From positions 28,743,280 to 28,807,279 of the forward strand of contig CM119263.1 in assembly GCA_051294375.1 (NCBI GenBank): a stretch of 64,000 bases of DNA, written 5' to 3'. Position 1 is the first letter of the stretch. Every line of letters starts with the position of its first letter. Source of the DNA: Paraspadella gotoi. Its lineage: Eukaryota > Chaetognatha. A program made the position numbers and the translations under genes. The notes beneath the pieces are model-generated. The model saw nothing but the letters and a program-made list of their open reading frames with translations. It was not told the DNA's origin and did no database searches. Shown piece by piece: positions 1-12,489 of this stretch.

Positions 1-678
1 CTGATTTATTGGTATGTGCGTTTCCTCTCAAAACTTGTATGAAAAGGGAAAAAGGGGATTATATAATTACGCTGGCAGGGAGGAGGTTTTAGGACTAACG
101 TTAAACGATTACTTAGTTTACTCCTTTTTTGAATAATCGTTGAATTCTACATTCCATGGTAACAAGATTCTTGGGGGCTGGGGTACTCTTTTACTTATTA
201 TCTATTGTCGAGCTGGGGAAAATTACCAAAATCATTCGTTGACGAATTGCACATTTTTTGGGGAGATAATTATGTTTTTGGATACTATATGATCGAGTTT
301 TTCATTATTAAGATCAAGTATACTCAATTATTTTCTCCATCCATAACTGTATAGGATGGATCTGTCATACATTTGTTTACTACATCCTCACCGTAGACAA
401 AGTTTAAATTAAAAATTCGTTCCAACCTGAGCAACCTTTTTCTCCAACCATTGTTGCATGAAATGTAGATTGAGTTAGTGGTAGGAGAAAAAATGGGAGC
501 TAATGTTGACAGCCCGGCGTAAACTTTCGCGCTCTTTTGTCTACTGCGTCGGTGTCAAATTTAAAAAGGTTCTTTTGAATATGGCAATCATTGAAATTGT
601 TTTATATGCTTCGTTTGTAACGTACCTGTTTAATAACTTGTTTACACTGGATGTCACTTAAAGACGAAGAAAAGAGGT
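1..678. other. AT-rich stretch, no gene seen
   Basis: I see no exon with matching splice signals, RNA gene or clear repeat here. It lies just downstream of the candidate terminal exon that ends at 679 on the minus strand, so part of it may be 3' UTR. Confidence 0.5.
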
Positions 679-1289
679 TTAGGTCGCAGCCTTAGCAGCA
701 GTCGGTATCACTAGAGGCTTGATTTTGACAAACAATCCATCTTTTCCTAAGTCCAATTCAGCAACTAAAAGTGAAAGGTAATGAACGATATTACATTTAT
801 AGTTTTAGCCTTATTTAAGTGGAGAACAACAAGTTAAGATTCCTATTGTAAGAGATATATTCGGTGATTGCAATGGTTACGCTAATTAGGGCTGATTCAC
901 ATAAACATTTCCCTAAGGCGCATTTCAACTTCTTAATTAAACTTTTTGGTAAACGCCTTTAGTTTTTTTTTGATAAATTTATAAACTGTAGGGAATAATA
1001 ACAAATATAATTCTACGTATACATTTGAACAAAACTATATCATCGCTTACAATATCTGTTCAGCACATTAACTAAGGACTATCCACAAAATAGAAAAAAG
1101 GATAGGTTGAAAGTGAACTAAAAGAAGGCACGTCCCACCGTCATAAAAAAATCGTATATAAAACTCTGTAACAACCAATTAGATTAATTAATACATAATC
1201 GATAAATGTATTTTACCTGTGAAATCAAAGAAGTGTAAACGGGAGCAGCCGGAGGACGTCCGTTTTGGAAATAGATGCATGGATTTCAT
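679..1289 (-). CDS. candidate two-exon small protein (52 aa)
   Basis: Exon 1 runs 1289-1217 and starts MKSMHLFPKRTSSG; exon 2 runs 764-679 and ends KPLVIPTAAKAAT before TAA. The donor is CAG|GTAAAA, the acceptor is a pyrimidine tract ending TTTTAG, and the phase agrees (one base plus two). The second exon reads like protein in only one frame (AELDLGKDGLFVKIKP). The product is not recognised. An alternative reading of exon 1 uses an acceptor ending CTGCAG at about 1300; in that frame the peptide contains SDEIHASISKTDVLRLLPF and stops at about 1225, which would make it the end of another gene. Exon 2 could therefore belong to a longer gene whose other exons I missed. Confidence 0.35.
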
Positions 1290-2479
1290 CAGAAACTAAC
1301 TGCAGTAGCAAAGAGTAACGAAAACCACGTAACTTGACACAGAGAAAAAGACAGCGAAATAACACGACTCAATGCGTTTTCTTCATTATTTCATCAATAA
1401 TTTATATAATGATATAATAACACACCACAGGAATAAATTACTAATACTTATTTAATTATGTCACTTTTATTATTATTTTTTTTTTTAAATCTAACTTTTC
1501 AAAACTTAATCCCATGTATCAATAAAATTTTTCAACACATAGGCGGAAGAGGAAATTCCTTGGGATAACTATTTGGAAAAGTGTAAATCCTAGAAAGATG
1601 AAATTAGCTTCTAGTCCAGAGAAAGACGGAAATAGAAAAATTAAATAGGATATAGTAGAAAAGAAAAAAAATTAAAACTAACGTCTGTTTGTAAACCATT
1701 TGCGCGGCAGTCTAAACTCGAAGCCAGTAAGAGAAGATTTAAAGATTTCGGCCCAAAATTTACGGTGAACTTTGAAAATGTAATTTTGAGCCCAAATTGT
1801 AAAAAAAGAGATCAGGTTTTAATTGATAAATGTAGTTCAAGAGAACATCAAGATTGTAGATACTATTTCGATCTATTTGATTATGACAAGGATCTATGGA
1901 ATCTTAGGTTATTGGGATAAAAATCTTTAATCGATATTTACAAACTTTTTCTATAACTAATTCTGTAATTATCACGCGCAAATGCGACCAAATAATAAAT
2001 AGGCGAGAAGAGAAACAAAAACTAATAATAGACTATAAATAGATAACGATATATATCACATGGAGCAAAGATATACAATAGCCACCCCCCCCAAGCCCCC
2101 TTCACCCTTCGTGTCAATCAGGCAATCGATTCAATCATCACCCCTTGGAGCCATGCGTCACACGTCCTCGTCACATCAGGCCCACTACCCCGAACCTCGG
2201 CGTGGTGGGGGGCCAGTGTGGGGCCCAGGGTGGGGGCCAAGAGGGGAAGGAACGGCGACGGTTGAGACTTTTATTGGCACTAAGGTTGGCGTTTGAGTTG
2301 TGATTGAACTATCGACAGGAAGGAATTTACGAAGATCGTCCACATGAGGAGGCTCGCCGCGACATCGACACGGAGTCACGAGCGGACGTGGAGGGGTGGT
2401 TTCGTTTGAGGGCTTGGAGGGGGTGAGAGGGGGTGTGAGGATAGGGCGTGCGGAGTAGGGCGGAATTAACGGCCTTACC
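1290..2479. other. AT-rich, then G-rich stretch without gene
   Basis: AT-rich to about 2070, then C/G-rich (runs of C and G at 2083-2460) up to the start of a GA array. Open frames here are short and carry no splice or protein signals. Confidence 0.4.
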
Positions 2480-2493
2480 AATTACTTGGCAGT

Positions 2494-2498
2494 GAGAG

Positions 2499-2565
<67 letters not shown>

Positions 2566-2570
2566 AGAGG
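2494..2570. repeat. (GA)n microsatellite
   Basis: Nearly pure GA dinucleotide run with occasional AAG and AGG interruptions; impure GA-rich sequence continues to about 2700. It gives Ser-Leu or Arg-Glu open frames that are not genes. Confidence 0.9.
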
Positions 2571-3734
2571 AACAAAATTGAACAGCGAGGTAAAGAAGAG
2601 AGAGAGGAGAGAAGATAGAGAGACAGAAATCACGAGAGAGAGTAAGAGAGAGAGAGCCAAGAGAGAGAGAGGGAGAGCGAGATTTAGCGAGACAGAGAGA
2701 AGAGAGAAGATAAAAGCGATAATCGATAAGACAAGACGGGAGCCAGTGAGGGAAAGACTACAGCGGCCAGAGCAAAGCCAGAAAGCGCGGTTGATTTTCT
2801 AAACGGGGGGAGGGGGGCGGGGTGACAGGGGGTAAGAGGGGAGGGATGGGGCGCTAATGAAGGGAGCGGGGGATTTTTTGGAAGGGTAAACTGGAAAGTT
2901 TACGAGGGGTGATATTACAGGGGAGTATATGGGGCGTATAGAGGAGTATTAGGGAAAATTTAAGGAGTTGAAAGTTGGCGATAAGTTGAGAGGCTTATCA
3001 TTATCATTAATCTCAATATGGCTCATTATGCATTATCATTTCTTGAAACGAAAGTTTTATTTCGAAAAGTAGTGACACTAGTGACCGCAGGAGTGAGAGT
3101 GAGTGGTGTGAGAGCGAAATGGAAACGGTGAAGTCCTGATTGTTTTTTGTCAAAACTCGTTGGTCTCTCGCTTACACACCATGAAGAGATCCTTAGTAAA
3201 TACAAGACAAAGTAGAAAAAGTATAAACAACGTTAAACAATATTCGGCGAGTTAGATAGGTAAAGATCGACCTTGAAAGTTTATATCACACTTTTTATGA
3301 TAAGACGAACTTGGTTTAAAAGTGTGAGATTATAGTTAGGTTACATTAAGTAAACATTCTTTAAGATTCCAGCATCATTCCTGACTTTAGAGACCAATTT
3401 AGTTATGAATAAAGATAAAATTTGCGGTATCCAACGTTAGCGAGAATTACTGATATTGCCCTTTTTCGTTACGAGAGCAGCGAAAGCCAAAAAAAGAAAG
3501 TATATTGAAAGAAAAATGTGGCGGACGGTCCTTTTTACTTCTTGGTTTCCTTTTTGTCGAGTCAAGCCTGGTCAGTACATCATGGTCCAGGAATTACGGA
3601 AAACGGACGAAGGACAATTTCTAAATTACAAGCCGAGACTAATTCTTCCAACCAATTTCTTTTTCCTTTCTAGTTCGAACAGCTCAGGAGTTTTTTGGTT
3701 CATCACAGTCGGTTAGATTAGTCTTGGAATGGTA

Positions 3735-4170
3735 CATAAGACTTGAATAATAAATCTTGAGATGGCTCAGACTTGAATTGAATAAATGCTTGAAGATGGC
3801 AAAGACCTTGATAATAATATTGAAGATGGCTTGAGATTTTGAATGATAAATTCTTGAGAATGGCTAGAGACCTTGAATGATAAATCTGGAGATGGCTGAG
3901 AACTTTGATGACAAATCTTCGAAAAGAGCTGAGAATTTTAATGGTGAATCTAGAGAGTTCTGAGACCTTTGGAATGATTTATATCTTGAGATGCTTGAAA
4001 CTTTAAATGCTAAATCTTGAGATGCTGAATAATAAAACTCTTGAGATGCTAAGACTTTGATGATAATTCTTGAGATGACAGAGACTTTGAATGATAAATT
4101 TGGAATGACGGAAGACCTTGACCTAATAAATCAAAGACGATGAATATAAATCTTTCAAGATGACAAGTTA
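3735..4170. repeat. minisatellite, unit about 31 bp
   Basis: Degenerate direct repeats built on TTGAATGATAAATCTTGAG followed by ATGGCTGAGAC. A shorter noisy version lies at 13640-13900 in duplication copy B. Confidence 0.75.
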
Positions 4171-5689
4171 CTTTGGCAGCCGCCCATGTACGCTCTGACT
4201 CTGCAGTCAAGTCCTTGCCCGACAGGATAAGATAATTGATAACCGTCTGAATTGATTATGAGGTTTTGACATTCGAACTCTGGAGTAAGGAGTCTTCGCC
4301 GATTCAGGACGAGACAACCCGCAACGACAACAAACTACAACAGTGCGGGGGTAAGGAACTGATGACGACGACGAACGAACACGGACGACGACGACGCGGA
4401 AAAAACGCAAATTCCGTCAACCAATAACGACGAACAATAAACACGGAAAAACATTAAAACGAAAAACGAGTTTTTACGACAGTCAACTCGGCTCAAAAAA
4501 AAAAAAAAGAAAATTACATTTCAAAATGCATATTTTTTAACCTTTATTTAGCTTATATTTTTGTGAGACTTTTGTGTAACGCTTCCAAGTATTCATCAAA
4601 TTCACCTCTTTCGACTCTTATTCACCCAACTTTTCACTGACAAAACCAGAGCAAAGAGTTTTGCTTTCACACTTTAACGACATCCTGGTCGTGACTTTAC
4701 AACATCCGGTCGTCCAATCGTAGAGAGCGATTCGCGAAGTCCTTGAAGAATCTCAGGTCTTTTCCTTTCGCTCCTCTTTTCAGCTCCTCTTCCCTGCGCT
4801 CCTCTTTCAGCTCCTCTCCTTACCCTCTGCTCCTTCTCCTCCCAGATTCCAACACCGCGGACCAAATCAACCGTGACAACTTGAAGTGCGAAGGGAGAGC
4901 TGGGGATGTGGTCCAGGTGTGCTGACACTCAGATGATCAGTGGATAAGTGTACGAGCCGCCTACCGTGTAAAGTGAGCAAGGACGTTCGCGTAACGTATT
5001 ATCACACGTTACCGATTTGACAGATTATCGATTCAGTCGAATACGTATCACATTACCCAAGTCTCGTGGGCCTACGTCGTTTCGATCACGGAATGCCGCC
5101 TTACGTCTGCTCGGAGAGTACGGAAAGCAGCCTATCCGCGGTTCTAGTACAATCAAAACGCTCGAAAGCGCCACGCACGACCTTGGGTGATCGTGACCTT
5201 GCGATCAATCGTCATAGGAGCTTGTCGCGTCGCATTATGCTTGCGCTCGTATGACTTGGTCGAAAAAACACAGCCCCCCCCCGTTGGGGGTTTTGATTGG
5301 TTAAACCCGAAAACGGGGGAACAAAAAACCGGTACGAAAACAGTATCATTACTCTTATATATATTCGTGCTTCGTGGCACGGGTGTCTCTCTTGCTCGCG
5401 AAAATACAAGGTTGCTGACCTCAATAATGTTGTGTTGCTCTTCGAGCTATACAGTTGCAGGCCTCATATTTCCTCTGACTTGACCCGACCTGACCTGACC
5501 TGACTGGAGCCTGACCTAACCAGAGAGACTGTGACCGCACCGCGCACCGACCCGCACTGCAACTCACCTAGGGGTTCTCCACGCTGTGCTTCCGTCGCGC
5601 GGACACCGGATGCGTACTTAATCTCTGCTTCGAGCAACGCTGAAGAGGTCAACCATTCAAGTTACGCCCAGCGCGAGTGATTCAGTCCG

Positions 5690-5795
5690 GAAGTATCGCA
5701 AGGTCCGTGGGCGTTATCCTGGAACCGCCGTCCCGCGGCCCGAGCGGGGTCCCGAGTTCGAATCGGTTGGAAGCCGAAGTCACAGTGCCCTCTTT
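5690..5795 (+). repeat. tRNA-derived SINE-like element
   Basis: It contains a T-arm-like segment, CCGA-GTTCGAA-TCGG, which holds a polymerase III B-box-like core (GAGTTCGAATC). GC-rich paired sequence (CCCGCGGCCCGAGCGGGG) precedes it. A noisy copy sits at about 15965-16060. No full cloverleaf was drawn, so it is more likely a SINE head or tRNA relic than a tRNA gene. Confidence 0.4.
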
Positions 5796-6808
5796 TATAA
5801 AGTCATGAAGACAATTTAGTCTGCACAGTCTATTCACCAGTCTTTCACAGTCCGTTTCCATAGGCCGCCCGTAACCTCCCCCCTAGTCCAACTTACTTCG
5901 TCCCGCGGATAACTCGCCAGGTCGCCACCTGCGTCTGGAAGACCAACGGGTTTTCCTCCTCCTCCTCCTCCATTCTTCTCCTTCTCCTCTCCTCCGTCCT
6001 CATGCAATATTCAATATTGCCTCTCGAATCAGTTTCCTCTTTCTCGAAATCCTGCTTCTCACTTTTCCAGAGGCAGAGACAGTGAGATCAAGCGGCGGAG
6101 AAAGGAAGCTGCATCTCTGAGGACAACTGAAGGTTATTATAGAACGGACGCGAAAATCCAAGGAAACTAAACATGAAACAATAAGGTACAACAAATATAA
6201 ACTCTAATTCATCTCATTTCATAAATCAGACTTAGATAACAGCTAGAGACGAAGAGAAAAAGTGGGATCATGCTGACAAAAAAAAGTTATGATCTTACAC
6301 CGTAGTGGTATAAAATCTTTATTTATGGATTTTATATGCCATCACATTAATTAAACCCTGATTGCAAATTCCTTGTGAAATCTCGATCGCACCTAAGGTG
6401 AATCTCATCGGCATTCCCCCTGGCGTCCGAGGAAAATAACAAAGAGTGAACAAATGATCTTTGCGCGGAGTAGAAGTCGCCCCTTCCGTCCTTGCTCCCC
6501 CTTCCTCCCTCCACAACCCAACCCACCTGATTGAAATTTCTTTTTTAAATTTCCTCTTTTCAACCCCTTCCACCCACTACCCAGTAACCGCGACACGCCC
6601 CCCAAAAAATCGAGTGATCAGCAGGCGTCCAAGATCTACAATCACATAGATTCACTTTTGTTTTATTTCACTTGCCGGTGATTCACCGACGGAAGAGATC
6701 GAAAAAAGACGTGAAGGCGTCCCCCCCCCCCCGGGCCCCCCATCCCCCCTCTCTTAATCTCGGGACTCACGCGGGGGATATTTCTCCATAATTTCTGACA
6801 GAGGAAGA

Positions 6809-6810
<2 letters not shown>

Positions 6811-6861
<51 letters not shown>
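6811..6861. repeat. (GA)n microsatellite
   Basis: Pure GA run followed by impure GA-rich sequence to about 6905. The equivalent in copy B is around 17040-17130. Confidence 0.9.
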
Positions 6862-8018
6862 AGAGAGTAGAAGGAGAGACTGAGGACGAGAGAGAGGAGA
6901 GAGAGGACCTAGCCTGAAAAGCTCGTCGGTTGGAATTTCGTTATTGCGGAGTTACGGTTTGGCGGAGTCGTTAAAAACGAGAAAGTTTTTATTAATATAA
7001 CGATATTTTTGTCTTTTTTTTTTTCAAGCTGCGCCGGCAACTACACGTATGGAATCTCCGTTCTTGTTTTAAAAAATTTCTAAATTTTTTTTAAAACGAC
7101 TTTATTAAGGAATGACTCGTTTGTATCGTTATGTATCTCTATATTATTAAATGTTAATTTCTCTCTCTTTCTCTCTCTCTCTCTCACTCTCTCTCTCTTC
7201 TCTCTTCTCTCTCTCTCTCTCATCTTTCCTTCTCTCTCTCTCCTCTCCTTTCCCTCTGCCTCTCCACCTCCTTAATATGCTAGTTGTAGCTAATGAAGAC
7301 CCCAGCAGAGTCATTAAGCTCTTGAATCTTTTTTTCCTGTCCCTGGGAGTTTCATTCTTTCCTTGTTAATGATTATTCTCTATAGTACTTATTCCTTTAA
7401 CACTTTAAATATAATCAACGGAGCAACGCACATTCGCAGACGCACGCACACGCAGCGTCCACGCATTCAGATCTACAGTCCCTTTTCTCCCTCTTGTAAC
7501 GCCATTTTCCTATTCAATATTTCTCTTCCTTTTTCAATTTATTCTTTGTTCTTCAATCGTCCGAGATTTGAAATCAGATGCGTTTTTGTTTTTTTTCTCT
7601 TGACTCATTAAATTTCCGACGACCTCTAACGACGACTTTTTCTTTGTTATCTTTGCGTTTGTCTGTTGACGGAAGTTGTCTTCTTTGTTCTTTTACCATC
7701 TCGTCACAATTCCTTATTTTTTATTGTTTAAACTACATTTTATGGCTTTTTTATTAATTTCTAAATTTTTTTTCTTTTTGTTTATTTTTCGAACGAGAAA
7801 GAAAATTATTTAAAATTCTCCTCTATTCTTTTCTTTTCCTCTCTTTTCTTTTCTTTTCTCCCTTTATTTTTCTTTTTCTTTCTCCTTTTTTTCTCCTTAT
7901 TCTTCCTTCGCATATCTTTTCTTTTTTTCGTTTCTTTTCTCATCAATTTATTCAAACGCCCAAAACATTCATTCATCCAACCTCCGCCGAATAGGATCAT
8001 AGCCCTGATCTAGAGAAG

Positions 8019-8020
<2 letters not shown>

Positions 8021-8106
<86 letters not shown>
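8021..8106. repeat. (CT)n microsatellite followed by (CCG)n
   Basis: A long CT run, then a CCG trinucleotide run at about 8196-8225. A CTTT-rich tract follows from 8400 to 8620. The open frames across it are low-complexity artefacts. Confidence 0.9.
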
Positions 8107-8108
<2 letters not shown>

Positions 8109-8193
8109 TACACTGGCTGTTCTCCTCGTGCCCACTCGTTCCTGATAATCTGTTTGTGTGGCGACTGTTGTAACGAGGATAAAACGGCGCCCA

Positions 8194-8225
<32 letters not shown>

Positions 8226-8623
8226 GCCACTGCCCACGAATCAATGAGTCTTGCGGGCGCCGCGTTTGTTTCGTTTCCGTCCGCCATTAGCGAACATCGG
8301 AGACCGAGATGTCTCCGTAGTGCATCTCGTTCTCTCTCTGTGTATCATTATTTTTGTACGCTCTATTTCTATGTATCTTGTTTTCATCTTTATTTCTATC
8401 TTTTTTCTTTCTTCTTTCTTCGTTCTTCTATTTCTTTCTTTTTTTCTTTATTTCTTTCTTTCTTTTCTTTCTTTCTTTTTTCTTTCTTTCTTTCTTCTTT
8501 CTTTCTTTCTTTCTTTCTTTCGTATCATCATTCCATATTTTTTTAAACTTTTTCCCTTTTTTTATTTCATTTTAGATCTTACTTTTTTTTCTTTCTTTCT
8601 TGTCTTATATTTCTCTTCTCTCG

Positions 8624-8624
<1 letters not shown>

Positions 8625-8697
<73 letters not shown>

Positions 8698-8752
8698 TCT
8701 CTNNNNNNNNNNNNNNNNNNNNNNNNNCTCTCTCTCTCTCTTTCGGTCGTTG
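8625..8752. repeat. (CT)n array broken by a 25-base N gap
   Basis: The CT run is interrupted by Ns at 8703-8727, so its true length is unknown. A similar CT-rich tract ends at another 25-N gap at 9712-9736. Confidence 0.9.
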
Positions 8753-8934
8753 ACTCCGCCGATCAGGATTCTCATAAAGTCTCCAAGTTTTGGTCTTTGC
8801 GTCTCATGAACCAAACAAGCGACAGACTCGTTCATCTCAAAAACTTACTCAGCTCGGCTTTCAGTTTTCTTATAAATACCTTAACCTTTTTAAATTGGTG
8901 AGCTCTTGACTAGTATTTGACAAAATACAACAAT

Positions 8935-9265
8935 AAAATATTTTTTCCTCACAATCCCATGTTCTTTCCTCACAATCAAATATTCTTTCCTCACAATACA
9001 ATCTTCTTTCCTCATAATACAATCTTCTTTCCTCAAAATACAATCTTCTTTCCTCACAATACAATCTTCTTTCCTCACAATACAATATTCTTTCCTCACA
9101 ATATAAACTTCTTTCCTCACAAAACAATCTTCTTTCCTCACAATCAAATATTCTTTCCTCACAATACAATCTTCTTTCCTCACAAAACAATCTTCTTTCC
9201 TCACAATCAAATATTCTTTCCTCACAATCCAATCTTCTTTCCTCACAATACAATCTTCTTTCAAT
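8935..9265 (+). repeat. 21 bp tandem satellite
   Basis: About fifteen units of TTCTTTCCTCACAATACAAT plus C. Since 21 is a multiple of three, one frame reads as repeated FFPHNTI and the reverse as repeated CIVRKED; nothing indicates it is translated. A much noisier version lies at 19230-19630. Confidence 0.9.
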
Positions 9266-9654
9266 CTTGGCCAGAGTCTCAATCTTCAACGCCATCTTTT
9301 TTTTCCGTCAGAATTTTTTGTCGTTCGCGATGAGGGAAGAAGCCACGCCCACAATCCGCTTGTTTGTGTTCTTCTTCGCCCCCAGCATCTTTAATACACT
9401 GATGTCTCTCTCTCTCTCTCTCTCTCTACACTCTCTCAATCCTGCTCTTTCGTCTATCTCGTCCTCTCTCTCTCTTCCTCGTCTCTTAAGTCGTGCTCTC
9501 TCTTCTCTCCTCCGTCTCTCTCTCTCTCTTTTCTCCTTTCTCTTCTCTCTCTGTCTCCCCCTCGCTTTTTACTTTCTCTCTCTCTCTCTCTTTTCTTTCT
9601 CTCTCTCTCTCCTCTCTTCTCTCCGCTCTCTCTCCTCTCGTCTCTCGTCCTCGC

Positions 9655-9685
<31 letters not shown>

Positions 9686-9775
9686 CCTCTCTCTCTTCCC
9701 CTCGCTCTCTGNNNNNNNNNNNNNNNNNNNNNNNNNCAAGATCATCCTCCTCCTTTTCTCTCATAAGCGGAGGAG

Positions 9776-12489
9776 TTCGAGAAAAAGAAGGATGAGAAGG
9801 AGAACGAAAGAGAGAATAAGAAGGAGAATGAGAAGGAGAACGAAAGAGAGAATAAGAAGGAGAATGAGAAGGAAAAGGAGAAGGAAAATGTTTGGTTGAG
9901 ATACGTAGATAATGTAGAGGATATTAAGATTTTAAATGTTTAAATTGAAAAAAATAACTTAAGTTAAAAATGAAAAGAAATGAAAAGTGAAAAGATGAGA
10001 TTAAAAAAGATGATGAAAAACAATTAAAAAAAAAGAAGAAAAATGAAGAGAAATGAAGAAAAATGAAGAGAAATGGAGAAAAATGGGGGGAATAAAAGTT
10101 GCTTCTCGCAGATATTTTTTTATCTTACAATTTTTTTTCTTTTTTTTTCTTTTTCTTTCTTAATCTCGATTCGACCTNNNNNNNNNNNNNNNNNNNNNNN
10201 NNCTTTAAAACTGTAATATTTTTCAATACCATAAAAATGAAAAAACAAATTTTTAACTTTTTTTCAAAAAAGTATAAAGAGAAAAACTGCTGGATTTTTT
10301 ATACTATTTAACTTATTAGAAGTTCTAAAAATATTAAATTTATATCGTAATATTAAAAATATTATTCTATATTTCGGCTTCGCATTCGCACTTCGGTTCC
10401 CTCGAATTCCACTGCGGATGACGAATTCCGAAAAGATGAAAACCATCTATTACAACCAGATGTGTTTTGTGGCGACCCGAATACTCGAGTTAAAACTCTT
10501 TAAGTCGCTTATCGGTCGTCGGTCAGTCGGTACGACTGTTTATTCGATCTGTCCTTACATTTTAATTGCTCTAATTCAAGGTAGTAATGCATATTTTTTA
10601 ATTAATACTTACCTTTCTTATTTGTGCAGTAAACGTGTTCAGAAATCTCAGTGCCGCTATTTTACGTCTTCGCCTCAGAACCGCCTTAAACACCAATAAA
10701 TCAATTGAGACTACAGCATTGATCTCTATTAGAGAAAATGTGATCTCAGTCACTCTAGCTAGTTAAAACGAATACATATACCTTACATTACTATTTCGCG
10801 TACGTGCATTCTCTTCACGCTTAATACTCTAAATCATAACTATCTGACAATGATTAATTCCAACAAATAGTCGCCACTGATCTGGAAAACATTAAGATAC
10901 GCAAACACTACGTGATATATCGAAACCGAATGATGCCGTTTCGAAGATATTTCAAAACTCAGTTGTTTTTGTTACACAAAAATAAACCCTATTTAGTTTC
11001 TCTTTCCATTGCGAGCGGAATTTATATATTCAGCTTATACCCAATATTACACCTATTCCCAACCTCTATCATACCAGGATAACACCCGACAAAGCCAACT
11101 TGGGATCAATCAGACATCAGTGCATCCACATCCCGTTAGCCCATCCACTCGTAATCGCACTGCCGCCACAGAAGCATGCCATTTACCGATCTACTTTTAG
11201 CGATGCATTAGCCCTCACTACTTTAACAACGAAAGAATCTTGTTACTTTTAATGTCATTTTCTCGCGGACACGGAGGTAAGACCGTCGCTGGGGAAGAAA
11301 TGCCGGTCAATTCTTCGATTATTTTATCGGCGGAATAGATTAAATTTCTTTTTGGTCTGAGAAAAAGCGATGGTAAGTTCCTCTGTGGCGGCAAACAGTT
11401 TTTGGAACGTGGCGGCTAGGGTGAGGTATTGAGAGGGCAATGGTAAGTTTTTTTCGCGAGGACAGCATGGATTTGCGCGAATAGGCAGCGTGGTTGAAAT
11501 GTTGGGTTTTGAGTGGGCTGATATTGTGGGTTGACGAGCATGATTGGAATATGAACTACAGAAAGGTCAAGGTGACCATGAAAGACACAGAGAAGCGATG
11601 AACATGGGAGTGGAGAGGAGAGAGAAAACGGGGCATCGCTCGCCAAGAGACCGACACGAAAGGGAGAGGGAGGAAAGAAAGACAGGCTAGGGAAGGAGAA
11701 CAAGGAGGAAGGCCGGGGCGAGTACAGAGTAGGGGAAAAATGATAAAAGGAGGGATGGGGGAGAAGAGACAGAGGAGTGGGAGAAAAGGAAGAGTGAAAG
11801 GAAACGAAGAGGACTAGGAGGAACAGCTCTGCGCCTCTCCTCCGCGATAAAGCTGAGAGGAGATGCAGGATGCAAAAGGGAGCTCGGGCTGAGAGAGACA
11901 GCGCCTCAAGAGAGCTAAAGGGCGGCGCGGCATGATGAACGCGAGCGATCGCCGCAGAGGCGAAGAGAAACAGAACGACCGAGACGGTCGACGCTAGGAG
12001 CGGCGAACCCGAGACGCGCTGAGCGAGGACCATGTGCTGCGAGCGAGAGTATACAGCCGAGACATCGCTAATACCCTGGGACAGTGAGTCACCTGTCATA
12101 CGGTGAGAGCGAGATGACTGATCGAGAGGATGAGACGTCGATGCTAGAGAGAAGAGAGAGAGGATAGGAGAAGAGAGAGAAAGAAGAGAGAGCAATGAAT
12201 TAATAATTAATCAAGATTTAAGAATCCTTTCATTATTGAGATTAAAGTTAAGCGGGATTATCCGATGCCTGCCAGAATCAGATTAAAGTTAAAATGTATT
12301 AGATTTTGTCCGAATTGGAATTAATGTCTTAAACGAGTATTAAAGAAATCCTGCTCAATATGGAGATTAATTTAACCGAAGATTTAAGAATCCCCGCCCC
12401 GCCCAACGCCTGATTGAATTATAAAACGAATTTAGTCGGAAGGGAAGAAAGCGAATTCGTTGTGGACCACCACTGCGACTTGTGTACGT
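9776..12489. other. spacer between duplication copies
   Basis: GA/AAG-rich to 10100, a 25-N gap at 10178-10202, then AT-rich sequence to about 11250 and purine-rich sequence on the plus strand from 11400 to 12200. Apart from the candidate signal-peptide exon listed separately, I see no supported gene. Confidence 0.5.
11887..12033 (-). CDS. candidate first exon with signal peptide
   Basis: From an ATG at 12033 on the minus strand the frame reads MVLAQRVSGSPLLAS, a hydrophobic core (VSVVLFLFASAAIA), then RVHHAAPPF. This has the layout of a secretory signal peptide with possible cleavage after Ala-Ile-Ala, and third codon positions are rich in G/C, unlike the purine-rich noise around it. I found no convincing donor downstream, and the frame stays open into low-complexity sequence, so the end given is arbitrary. 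It may be chance. Confidence 0.22.

Larger units (their letters stand above)
2480..9775 (+). repeat. direct 7.3 kb duplication, copy A
   Basis: The order of landmarks is repeated at 12490-19945 in the same orientation: the GA array, the G-rich tract near 2800, the CTTGAGATGGCTGAGAC minisatellite, a tRNA-like element, CT arrays, a 21 bp satellite and the sequence TCTCATAAGCGGAG at the end. The two copies differ mainly by one-base insertions and deletions, often in homopolymers, which looks like raw long-read error. Copy A is cleaner from about 8000 onward; before that both copies look noisy. No gene was found in it. Confidence 0.8.

Noticed and set aside
3456-3716. 86-codon plus-strand frame
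   Set aside because: It lies in noisy duplicated sequence, the copy at about 13400 does not keep the frame, and the peptide looks random.
8251-8901. 216-codon plus-strand Phe/Ser/Leu frame
   Set aside because: Built from CTTT and CT repeats and runs through an N gap.
8870-9295. 141-codon frame of repeated CEERRLY units
   Set aside because: It is the antisense translation of a 21 bp satellite; no start context, splice site or non-repeat coding part.
11416-12195. 259-codon minus-strand frame
   Set aside because: Mostly Ser/Leu/Pro from a purine-rich tract. Only the MVLAQRV segment looked protein-like and is listed separately as weak.
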